Notes under the pieces: generated by a model
The model's database searches: none
What the model saw: only the letters and a program-made list of their open reading frames with translations
Told to the model about the DNA's origin: nothing
NCBI GenBank assembly: GCA_944325235.1
Contig: CALUZE010000064.1
Span: forward strand, 1 to 7,369
Origin: an uncultured Elusimicrobiales bacterium
GTDB lineage: Bacteria > Elusimicrobiota > Elusimicrobia > Elusimicrobiales > Elusimicrobiaceae
DNA length: 7,369 nucleotides
Reading direction: 5' to 3'
Position numbers and translations under genes: made by a program
Shown here: in pieces, positions 1-6,835 of the stretch
How the letters are laid out: each line of letters starts with the position of its first letter
How positions within the stretch are numbered: the stretch's first letter is position 1

Positions 1-994
1 CTCGGTTGGTAAATCCCATAGCGTGCAACAGCACCCAGGGCTTTTTGCCTTGGCACACGATGCGCCAAATGGCGTCCAAAATCGGGGTTTTTAAATTGTT
101 TTTGCGCGCGATATCGTACACGCTTTGCACCGAGTTCACGCCTTCGGCGATGGTGCCCACTTCTTTTTTGGCTTCTTCCAGCGAGAGGCCGGAGCCCAGT
201 TTTTCGCCCAGGCGGCGGTTGCGGGAGATGGCGGACATACCCGTCAAAATCGCGTCCCCAAAGCCGGCCAAGCTGTACACGGTGCCCGGCTGGCCGCCTT
301 GGCTGATGATAATGTCGTTCATTTCCTGCATGGCCTGGGTAATAAGCGCGGCTTTGGCGTTGGCGCCGTCGCCAATTCCGTCAATCACGCCGCAGCCGAT
401 GGCCAATACGTTTTTAATCCCGCCGCCGTATTCCACGCCGCGCCGGTCCGAAGCCGGCACCACGATAATCGGGTCCCCGCTCATTACGTCGCGGATTTCG
501 TCCACCAGAGCAGGGTCTTTGCCGGCCAGCATAATTTTGGTCGGCACGTCTTGTGCCACTTCCAGCGCAAAGCTCGGGCCGGAGAAGGCGAGGGCTTTGT
601 CTTTTAGCTGGGGGATTTCTTCTTCAATAATTTCGCAAATGGTTTTAAACGTTTGGTCCTCAATGCCTTTGGACGCGCTGACCACCGGCACGGCGCGGCC
701 GTTTAAAAGCGGCTTGAGCTGTTCGCGGCAGAAAGCGCGGATGGCTTTGGAGGAAATCACAAAAATAATCAAATCCGTATCCTGCGTGGCCTCGGCTACG
801 CTGCCCGTCAGGCGGATGTTGTCGTGCAGTTTAAAGTTGGGGATATTCGGGTGGCGGCCCATGGTTTTCAGCACGTTCAGCAGGTGCTCGTTGTATTCCC
901 ATAGGTACACATTGTAGCCTTTGCGCGCCAAGTGTTGGGCAATTACGCTGCCCCAAATGCCGGCCCCGAAAACGGTGATTTTATTTATGTTCAT
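1..994 (-). CDS. gpsA: NAD(P)H-dependent glycerol-3-phosphate dehydrogenase GpsA (3' end off the window)
   Basis: GpsA reduces dihydroxyacetone phosphate to sn-glycerol-3-phosphate in the cytosol, supplying the phospholipid backbone. Translating the minus strand from the ATG at 994 gives 331 residues open to the window edge, about the usual full length, so only a few C-terminal residues should be missing. Seen in the sequence: a Rossmann dinucleotide loop GAGIWG (residues 10-15), SKGIE (108-112), SGPSFALEVA (138-147), GGGIKNVLAIGCG (190-202) with the catalytic-type Lys194, GFGDAILTG (244-252) with Asp247, and SRNRRLG (257-263). The family usually reads GLGDLxLTC where this protein has GFGDAILTG, but the residues matching E. 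coli Lys192, Asp245, Arg255 and Asn256 are all kept. The start lies inside the 3' end of plsY (14-base overlap) and is preceded only by a purine-rich AAGAGAAAAG stretch, so translation is probably coupled to plsY. Confidence 0.95.
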   Translation of the reverse strand, partial: MNINKITVFGAGIWGSVIAQHLARKGYNVYLWEYNEHLLNVLKTMGRHPNIPNFKLHDNIRLTGSVAEATQDTDLIIFVISSKAIRAFCREQLKPLLNGRAVPVVSASKGIEDQTFKTICEIIEEEIPQLKDKALAFSGPSFALEVAQDVPTKIMLAGKDPALVDEIRDVMSGDPIIVVPASDRRGVEYGGGIKNVLAIGCGVIDGIGDGANAKAALITQAMQEMNDIIISQGGQPGTVYSLAGFGDAILTGMSAISRNRRLGEKLGSGLSLEEAKKEVGTIAEGVNSVQSVYDIARKNNLKTPILDAIWRIVCQGKKPWVLLHAMGFTNR

Positions 995-1619
995 TTTCTT
1001 TTCTCTTTTTGGCGCCGTCTTCAAACTTTAGTTCTTTTTGCGCCAACAAGCGTTTGATGTTCGGAATGTGTTTATAGATGACTAACAGCGCCACCGCCGT
1101 GACCATTAAATTAACGGACAGCGGATGGTTCCCGATAAAAAAGCTGGCAATCGGCAGTACGATACACGCACAAATGGAGCCGATGGAAATGCGCCCCCAC
1201 AACGCCACGCACACCACAAACGACGCAAACGCAATGGCCGTGGGAATGGGCAGCAGTGCGGCAAACACGCCGGCCGAAGTGGCCACGCCTTTGCCGCCGC
1301 GGAATTTAAGGTAAATCGTCCACATATGGCCCAAAATGGCAATCACGCCGCAGGCAATGGCCACCCAATAGCTTTCCGGGCAGTAGTGGCGGGCCAAACA
1401 CACCGGGATAAACCCTTTCAAACCGTCTATCAAAAATGTGGTAATGCCGGCCCATTTGCCTACGGTGCGGTACACATTGGCCGCGCCGGGGTTGCCGGAG
1501 CCATATTCGCGGATATCAATGCCCATCGTGTGTTTGGCGATGAGGTAGCCGGTCGGAACGGACCCGAGCAAGTAACTGAACAAAACGAGTATCGTAACGG
1601 TCGTAATCATATATTCCAT
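981..1619 (-). CDS. plsY: Glycerol-3-phosphate acyltransferase PlsY (acyl-phosphate type)
   Basis: PlsY is an inner-membrane enzyme that transfers an acyl chain from acyl-phosphate (made by PlsX) to position 1 of glycerol-3-phosphate, giving lysophosphatidic acid. The 212-residue product has the family length and several hydrophobic membrane segments. Family motifs seen: SVPTGYLIAK (20-29), GSGNPGAANVYR (40-51, usually GSGNIGATNVLR), the DGLKG region (65-69), GH (97-98), FRGGKGVAT (106-114), and NIKRLL near the C terminus, followed by a charged tail rich in Lys and Glu. Two starts are possible: ATG at 1619 or ATG at 1610 (Met4). The second is attractive because a perfect TATAAT (1618-1623) overlaps the first ATG and would start an mRNA near the second. 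Downstream gpsA makes its substrate, so the pair forms a functional operon. Confidence 0.95.
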   Translation of the reverse strand: MEYMITTVTILVLFSYLLGSVPTGYLIAKHTMGIDIREYGSGNPGAANVYRTVGKWAGITTFLIDGLKGFIPVCLARHYCPESYWVAIACGVIAILGHMWTIYLKFRGGKGVATSAGVFAALLPIPTAIAFASFVVCVALWGRISIGSICACIVLPIASFFIGNHPLSVNLMVTAVALLVIYKHIPNIKRLLAQKELKFEDGAKKRKENEHK

Positions 1620-1623
1620 TATA
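1611..1623 (-). promoter_or_regulatory. Candidate promoter of plsY-gpsA, leaderless type
   Basis: On the minus strand a perfect TATAAT (1623 down to 1618) is followed by seven bases (GGAATAT) and then the ATG at 1610. A transcript starting at the usual distance from a -10 box would begin at or next to that ATG. There is no good -35 hexamer at 16-18 bases (the position reads T-rich, about TTTTTT). If used, this promoter excludes the upstream ATG at 1619, which lies within the hexamer. This is inference from position and sequence. Confidence 0.4.
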
Positions 1624-1673
1624 TTAAATTTAAACGTCTAAAAAAGCCCGTATCTGCACGCGGGTATGGAAAA

Positions 1674-1703
1674 ATAGACATTTATTATATAGACTATTAT
1701 TAT
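1674..1703 (+). repeat. Imperfect 15-bp tandem direct repeat before the protease start
   Basis: Two adjacent 15-base units, ATAGACATTTATTAT (1674-1688) and ATAGACTATTATTAT (1689-1703), match at 13 of 15 positions. The second copy runs into the start codon of the protease gene at 1702. Each unit contains a TATTAT hexamer resembling a -10 box. The repeat could be a tandem operator, two alternative -10 elements, or low-complexity AT DNA that looks repetitive by chance. Confidence 0.5.
1690..1701 (+). promoter_or_regulatory. Candidate -10 element for a leaderless protease mRNA
   Basis: TAGACT (1690-1695) is followed by exactly six bases (ATTATT) and the ATG at 1702, so a transcript would start on the start codon. 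It matches TATAAT at four of six positions. An alternative, TATTAT at 1683-1688, would leave a leader of only a few bases. A TAGACA hexamer at 1675-1680 resembles a -35 box, but its properly spaced partner (TATTAT, 1698-1703) overlaps the ATG. No Shine-Dalgarno sequence precedes the ATG. Confidence 0.3.
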
Positions 1704-2691
1704 GAGAAAGTTTATAAGCGTATGGATAGCTTTCCTTTTTGCACCTTTCCTTTTTGCCGCCAATCCAAAACCGGTTCCGGTAAATGAGGATGCTTTCCTT
1801 GTGCAAAAGGAAATTATGACATGGGCCACCGATCAAACGTTTGACGGGCAGGTACAGGCTGTTAAATGCCAGGCCGTGCGGTTGGACGACAAATGGTTTT
1901 TGACTTCCGCCCATTGTGTGTATTCCGCCTGTGCTACGCGCCCGTGCACGGTGGAAGTTACGCTGGCGGAGTCCAGCGGATTGTTGGCGCGGGCTTGGAT
2001 AAAACACAGCACCGCCTCGCAAAGCGTATTTATTTACAAGGGCTATTTCCCCGGGCAGAACCGCATCAACGGGCGGGATATTGCACTGATTCAGATGGAC
2101 CCCTCCAAGACGGAATATATGTATCTGAATTTGGAAGACGGAACGCCTTTGACACAGGAAATGTTTCAGTCCCAGTTGGCCTTGGACCCGGAGGCCCGGG
2201 CGCAATTTAATGCCCAGAAACCGCTGCTTTTGAGCGTGGCCAATACGCCTACGGTGCAGTTAAAATCGCAAATTGTGGTGCCGAAAACAACCGCGGGCGT
2301 GATTTCCTATTTGACGGAACCTTTGGCTGAGGCGTTTTATGTAAAAGATTTGCAGCACTATGTTGCGCCCAGTTTCGGCGTGCAGCAAACCAATTCCGGC
2401 GGAGGCGTGTTTACGCATACGGGCACGTTGGCGGGGTTGGTGTCTTCGGTCATATACGCCAAGGACGGAGGCGTTTCGTTCCACGATAACGAAGGGAAAA
2501 CGGTCTTTCGCGTGACGAAAGCCCAAGGCCTGTTCTTGTTTACCGGGTTTAATGGGGAAACCCTCAGCTTTATCCGCCAATATGTGCCCCATGTGCGTAC
2601 GGTAAACGCCTTGCCGGATTTGGCAGCCACCAGCAAAAAGGATTTTAATCAAATCACGCAAGCCATAGAAGCTACTTCAAGGTCGTTTTAA
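1702..2691 (+). CDS. Secreted trypsin-fold (S1-like) serine protease
   Basis: The 329-residue product begins with a signal peptide: MRKF, a hydrophobic run from about 5 to 18, and likely cleavage near Ala19-Ala20. The mature protein should act in the periplasm or outside the cell. The catalytic triad is readable: LTSAHC gives His71, GRDIALI gives Asp126, and TNSGGGVF gives Ser232, followed by TLAGLVSS (242-249), like the strand after the active serine in chymotrypsin folds. Cys56 and Cys72 match the usual disulfide beside the histidine, and Cys77 and Cys82 may form another. Asn231 replaces the Asp before the serine that trypsin uses for zymogen activation; HtrA-type proteases also have Asn there. 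Gly226, six residues before the serine, argues against trypsin-like Arg/Lys specificity. I do not recognise a named orthologue or substrate. No PDZ domain is seen. It is the only plus-strand gene here and overlaps hflX tail to tail by 15 bases. Confidence 0.88.
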   Translation: MRKFISVWIAFLFAPFLFAANPKPVPVNEDAFLVQKEIMTWATDQTFDGQVQAVKCQAVRLDDKWFLTSAHCVYSACATRPCTVEVTLAESSGLLARAWIKHSTASQSVFIYKGYFPGQNRINGRDIALIQMDPSKTEYMYLNLEDGTPLTQEMFQSQLALDPEARAQFNAQKPLLLSVANTPTVQLKSQIVVPKTTAGVISYLTEPLAEAFYVKDLQHYVAPSFGVQQTNSGGGVFTHTGTLAGLVSSVIYAKDGGVSFHDNEGKTVFRVTKAQGLFLFTGFNGETLSFIRQYVPHVRTVNALPDLAATSKKDFNQITQAIEATSRSF

Positions 2692-3921
2692 TAATTTTTG
2701 CAAACTGGCAAAATTACCGTCCGTGGCCATCAGCGTAAGCTCCAGCGCCCCGGACGGTTTTTCATGCCGTCCGGTGACGATGGCTTTTTCGTAAATTTTG
2801 CCCACGAGGCCGAATTTTTCGGGTGGCAGCGTCAAACGGTGCAGTTTCCAGCGGCGGGCGACGGCTTCTTCCACTTTTTCCAGCAGTTCCGTCAGTCCGC
2901 GGCTTTGCCCGGCGCTGATGAGCACCCCCTGCGGGGATTGTTCTTGCAGCAAGCGCCGCCGGGCGGGGGAAAGCAAATCCGTCTTGTTCAGTACGTCAAT
3001 AATGGGAGTATCTTGCACGCCCAGCTCCGTGATGATGCGGCGCACGGTGGCGGCTTGTTCGGCCAAATGGGGGGATGACGCGTCCTGCACGTGCAGGATA
3101 ACGTCGGCAAAGGTGGTTTCTTCCAGTGTGGCGCGGAAGGAGCTGACCAGGCTGTGCGGCAGTTTTTGAATAAATCCCACGGTGTCCGTAAACAGCATTT
3201 CGCCCCCGGCCGGCATATGCACGCGGCGGGTGGTGGGGTCCAGCGTAGCAAATAATTTATCGTCGGCGTACACGGCGCTTTGGCGCGTGAGCGCGTTTAA
3301 GAGGGTGCTTTTGCCGGCGTTGGTGTAGCCCACGATGGCAATTTGCGGCAAAGGGATTTGCCCGCGCCGCGCACGGCGCAGGGAGCGCTCTTTTTTTACC
3401 TGGTCAATTTCTTTTTCCAGCTTGCTGATGCGCAGGCGCAGGCGGCGTTTGTCGTATTCCAGTTTGGTTTCGCCGGGGCCGCGCAGGCCGATGCCGCCCT
3501 TTTGCTGCATCAGTGCCGTCCCTTGCCCGCCCAAGCGCGGCAATAAATACTTCAGCTGGGCCAGTTCCACTTGCAGTTTGCCTTCCTGCGTGCGGGCACG
3601 CTGGGCAAAAATATCCAAAATCAGCCGCGTGCGGTCTATCACTTTGGCGGGGATGACTTTTTCCAGGTTCTTTTGCTGAGCGGGGGAAATTTCGTCGTCA
3701 AAAATGACGGCTTGTGCGCCGGTCAGCCGTACGTCTTGGGCGATTTCTTCCATTTTCCCGCTGCCGATAAGTGCCGCCGCGCTAAACGCCTGCACGCGCA
3801 CACGCCACACGTTCACCACTTCTGCCCCGGCGGTGTGTGCCAGGCGGTGGAGTTCTTTCAGGGATTCTTCGTTGGAGTGTTGGTTTTTCAGGCAGACGCT
3901 TACTAAAATGACCCGTTCCAT
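2677..3921 (-). CDS. hflX: Ribosome-associated GTPase HflX
   Basis: HflX is a cytosolic GTPase that binds the 50S subunit and in studied bacteria splits stalled or heat-stressed ribosomes. The 414-residue product has the family layout: an N-terminal HflX domain (to about 130, with the conserved DRTRLILDIFAQRA run at 96-109), the GGIGLRGPGETKLE linker (142-155), a basic coiled-coil stretch (about 156-187), then the GTPase domain. GTPase motifs: G1 GYTNAGKST (198-206), G2 FATLDPTTR (224-232), G3 DTVGF (246-250), G4 NKTD (312-315), G5 SAG (336-338). The start is the first ATG of the frame. It has no Shine-Dalgarno site but a TAAAAT six bases upstream. miaA ends 35 bases upstream, so the gene may be co-transcribed with miaA, have its own promoter, or both. 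Its last 15 bases overlap the end of the convergent protease gene. Confidence 0.96.
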   Translation of the reverse strand: MERVILVSVCLKNQHSNEESLKELHRLAHTAGAEVVNVWRVRVQAFSAAALIGSGKMEEIAQDVRLTGAQAVIFDDEISPAQQKNLEKVIPAKVIDRTRLILDIFAQRARTQEGKLQVELAQLKYLLPRLGGQGTALMQQKGGIGLRGPGETKLEYDKRRLRLRISKLEKEIDQVKKERSLRRARRGQIPLPQIAIVGYTNAGKSTLLNALTRQSAVYADDKLFATLDPTTRRVHMPAGGEMLFTDTVGFIQKLPHSLVSSFRATLEETTFADVILHVQDASSPHLAEQAATVRRIITELGVQDTPIIDVLNKTDLLSPARRRLLQEQSPQGVLISAGQSRGLTELLEKVEEAVARRWKLHRLTLPPEKFGLVGKIYEKAIVTGRHEKPSGALELTLMATDGNFASLQKLLKRP

Positions 3922-3935
3922 ATGTTTATTTTATA
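3922..3935 (-). promoter_or_regulatory. Candidate promoter of hflX, leaderless type
   Basis: Minus-strand TAAAAT (3933 down to 3928) is followed by six bases (AAACAT) and the hflX ATG. TATAAA is offset by two bases at 3935-3930. The AT-rich block stands out in the GC-rich miaA-hflX junction. The hexamer-to-ATG stretch TAAAATAAACATATG matches that of miaA at 13 of 15 positions. No -35 hexamer is evident and the site is inferred. Confidence 0.38.
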
Positions 3936-3956
3936 AATTTTGCCGCGGCCGCGTGG

Positions 3957-4898
3957 TTAGGCTTGGCGGCTAAAGCGGATGATTTGCTCGGCTAGCGCAG
4001 GGACGTTGAAGTCAGCCTCGTCGGTTAATTCCAGTTTGAGGGCTTGCGTATAGCGGTTGAACCACGTGCGCTGGCGTTTGGCGTATTGGCGGGTGAGGGT
4101 GGCGATTTTTTCCAGTGCGGCCGTGCGGGAAAGCTGGCCTTGCACATAGGCAATGGCCTGCGGGTAGCCCAAACTTTTCAGGGCGGGAACATCAGCGGAA
4201 AAGTCTTCATCCAATAGCGCCTTGGCTTCGTTGCACATCGGGTCAAAAATCAGGCGGGTGCGGCGTTCAATGCGTTTGTTCAGGGCATTTTTATCCCACG
4301 CCAAATACACCCAAGCAGATTGGGAAGCGTCCGGCAGTTTAAAAAAATTGCCGCTTTTCAGTTCGCTTGCCGGGCGGCCCGTCAATAAATAGAGCTCCAG
4401 CGCGCGCATCGTGCGCTGCACATTCCCGGCCGGGATAGCGGCGGCGGAGGCGGGGTCCTTTTCCGCCAGGGCGTGGTGGAGCCCTTCTTTGCCGGTGCGG
4501 GCGAGCAAATCGGCCAGTTGGCGGCGTGTTTCTTCCGTGCCCGGGGGCAGTTCGTCCATTCCCACAAAATATGCGTGCAAATACATCCCTGTCCCGCCGG
4601 CAAAAATAAGCGGCCGGCCTTTGTACTGCGCGGCAATTTGCTGTGCGTGCGTGCGGAACGCACCGGCATTAAATGTGTCCGTAACGGGCAAAAAATCCAC
4701 CAGCAGATACGGAATTCCGTCCACCAGGTACACGCCGTTTTTCCAGGTGCCTTCCGGTTTGGCGGTGCCCGCCGTCAGGCGCGTGTACACCTGGCGCGAA
4801 TCGGCCGACACAATCACGCCGCCCGTTTGGCGGGCGACTTCCAGCGCGAGTTCCGTTTTGCCCGACGCCGTCGGGCCGCAAAGGACAATGGGTTTCAT
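3957..4898 (-). CDS. miaA: tRNA dimethylallyltransferase MiaA
   Basis: MiaA transfers a dimethylallyl group from DMAPP to N6 of adenosine 37 in tRNAs reading UNN codons, making i6A. The 313-residue product has the expected length and motifs: P-loop GPTASGKT (8-15), SADSRQVY (31-38) with the catalytic-type Asp33, GTAKP (44-48), AGGTGMYL (100-107), RTMRALELYLLTG (162-174), LGYPQAIAYV (243-252) and TRQYAKRQRTWFNR (269-282) with Arg270. The frame starts at the first ATG, so the P-loop sits close to the N terminus as usual. No Shine-Dalgarno site is visible; TAAAAT lies six bases before the ATG. hflX follows after 35 bases without an intervening hfq. The product is the substrate for MiaB, encoded about 660 bases upstream in a separate unit. 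Confidence 0.96.
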   Translation of the reverse strand: MKPIVLCGPTASGKTELALEVARQTGGVIVSADSRQVYTRLTAGTAKPEGTWKNGVYLVDGIPYLLVDFLPVTDTFNAGAFRTHAQQIAAQYKGRPLIFAGGTGMYLHAYFVGMDELPPGTEETRRQLADLLARTGKEGLHHALAEKDPASAAAIPAGNVQRTMRALELYLLTGRPASELKSGNFFKLPDASQSAWVYLAWDKNALNKRIERRTRLIFDPMCNEAKALLDEDFSADVPALKSLGYPQAIAYVQGQLSRTAALEKIATLTRQYAKRQRTWFNRYTQALKLELTDEADFNVPALAEQIIRFSRQA

Positions 4899-4910
4899 AC
4901 GTATATTTTA
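4899..4910 (-). promoter_or_regulatory. Candidate promoter of miaA, leaderless type
   Basis: Minus-strand TAAAAT (4910 down to 4905) is followed by six bases (ATACGT) and the miaA ATG at 4898, so an mRNA would begin at the start codon. The stretch closely resembles the one before hflX. The position 17 bases upstream reads GCCAGC, which is not a -35 box. A terminator lies further upstream at about 5039-5066, so miaA needs a promoter in this spacer. Confidence 0.42.
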
Positions 4911-4964
4911 GTAAATTCCACGGGGCAGCTGGCAGTGTGGCGGCGGTGAGGAAAATGACGGCCC

Positions 4965-4996
4965 GCCGGCCGTGCCGTTTGTAAACGGGCGCCGGC
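4965..4996. repeat. GC-rich imperfect inverted repeat in the pilZ-miaA spacer
   Basis: GCCGGC (4965-4970) and GCCGGC (4991-4996) flank the nearly continuous inverted repeat CCGTTT-GT-AAACGG (4975-4988), with short unpaired cgtg and gc joints. As RNA it could fold on either strand. It lacks a U-tract, so it is not an ordinary terminator. It might be a regulator-binding site upstream of the miaA promoter, a dispersed repeat, or an accident of GC-rich DNA. Only one copy is seen in this window. The rest of the 189-base spacer (4899-5087) holds the terminator and no convincing gene. Confidence 0.5.
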
Positions 4997-5037
4997 AAAG
5001 CGGCGGACATGCCCTGATACCATTTGGAATATCACAC

Positions 5038-5066
5038 AAAAGGCCCCGGAACGTTCCGGGGCCTTT
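5038..5066 (-). terminator. Rho-independent terminator of the miaB-PilZ unit
   Basis: Positions 5039-5066 form a perfect 28-base palindrome centred on AACGTT, with arms AAAGGCCCCGGAA/TTCCGGGGCCTTT. On the minus strand the stem is followed by TTTTGTGTG, a short U-run. It lies 21 bases past the stop codon of the PilZ gene. The symmetric stem could also act on plus-strand transcripts (TTTGTTATTT follows on that side), but no plus-strand gene ends here. Confidence 0.85.
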
Positions 5067-5087
5067 GTTATTTGCGAAGTTGGGTAA

Positions 5088-5552
5088 TTATTTGCCTTCA
5101 AAAAGGCTTTCGTCTTTTTGAATTTTGTTGCAGATTTTGTGGCACTTGCAATTGGGTACGCACACTTCGGGCAGTTTAAGCAAAATGCGGGTGTCGCAGT
5201 CGTTAAAGTCGTCGGCCATTTCGCTGATGACTTTGGCGTCTTTATCCGCCATTTTGGTAAACTCAATACCGATGGTGTACACGTTTTCGCGCTGTTTGAC
5301 CCAGGCCAAGCGGGCTTCCACTTCCATTTTGTCGGTGCCGGGCAGCTGCAGGCTGATGGAAAAACGGTCCGCCAGCGGCGCGCCCAAAAAGCTGATCATG
5401 CGCATACCGGAAGCCGACAAGTCCGCCAGAATAGCGACCAGCGACGTTTCCTTTCCGTCTTCGGTTTTGTAGTGCAGGTTGACCGGTTCAATCAGGTTGC
5501 TGATAACCGGCATACGCGGATGTCTGCGTTTTTCAGAAAATTTTTTCGTCAT
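5088..5552 (-). CDS. PilZ-domain protein with C-terminal cysteine cluster
   Basis: The 154-residue soluble protein carries both halves of the c-di-GMP-binding PilZ signature: RRHPR (9-13, RxxxR) and DLSASG (44-49, DxSxxG), followed by a beta-rich stretch ending near IGIEF (94-98). PilZ proteins of this size are usually c-di-GMP receptors acting through a partner, so c-di-GMP binding is likely but its output is unknown. After the domain comes an acidic helix-like stretch and then Cys119 and the tight cluster Cys131, Cys135, Cys137, His138 and Cys141 (CVPNCKCHKIC). Such a cluster is not part of the core PilZ fold and could bind a metal. The ATG at 5552 lies two bases after the miaB stop and has a strong GAGGG site, so the gene is translated as the second gene of the miaB unit. 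No signal peptide or membrane segment is visible. Confidence 0.88.
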   Translation of the reverse strand: MTKKFSEKRRHPRMPVISNLIEPVNLHYKTEDGKETSLVAILADLSASGMRMISFLGAPLADRFSISLQLPGTDKMEVEARLAWVKQRENVYTIGIEFTKMADKDAKVISEMADDFNDCDTRILLKLPEVCVPNCKCHKICNKIQKDESLFEGK

Positions 5553-5554
5553 AC

Positions 5555-6784
<1,230 letters not shown>

Positions 6785-6790
6785 AGGGGC

Positions 6791-6824
6791 AAAAAAGCAA
6801 GGCGGCCCCGAAAGGCCGCCTTGC
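6791..6824 (-). terminator. Rho-independent terminator after the glucose-6-phosphate isomerase gene
   Basis: A perfect 11-bp stem (arms 6797-6807 and 6814-6824, GCAAGGCGGCC with its complement) closes a six-base loop that reads TTTCGG on the minus strand. TTTTTT at 6796-6791 follows directly. It begins 11 bases after the stop codon of the isomerase gene. The U-tract ends six bases before the miaB start codon. Confidence 0.93.
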
Positions 6825-6835
6825 GTGAGAGTTGC

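Noticed and set aside
6..917. A 303-codon plus-strand open frame across the left edge
   Set aside because: It is antisense to gpsA, whose minus-strand frame shows the full set of family motifs. The plus frame reads as low-complexity Ser/Pro/Arg-rich protein with no recognisable domain.
1646..1665. CCCG-loop-CGGG followed by CTTTTTT on the minus strand, resembling a terminator
   Set aside because: The stem is only four base pairs with a ten-base loop, and no minus-strand gene ends before it.
1630..2205. A 191-codon minus-strand open frame opposite the protease
   Set aside because: The plus-strand frame has a signal peptide and catalytic triad in order. The antisense frame shows no motif or ribosome site and is best explained by GC-rich third positions.
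3943..3953. GC palindrome (GGCCGCGG/GCGGCCGC-like) between miaA and hflX
   Set aside because: It is very short, has no loop or U-tract, and such words are common by chance in this GC-rich coding background.
4411..4949. Two long plus-strand frames opposite miaA (166 and 158 codons)
   Set aside because: Both are complements of a clear miaA frame and neither resembles a known family.
4669..5010. A 113-codon minus-strand frame running from the spacer into miaA
   Set aside because: Most of it is miaA sequence read in another frame. The upstream part has no ribosome site or recognisable content.
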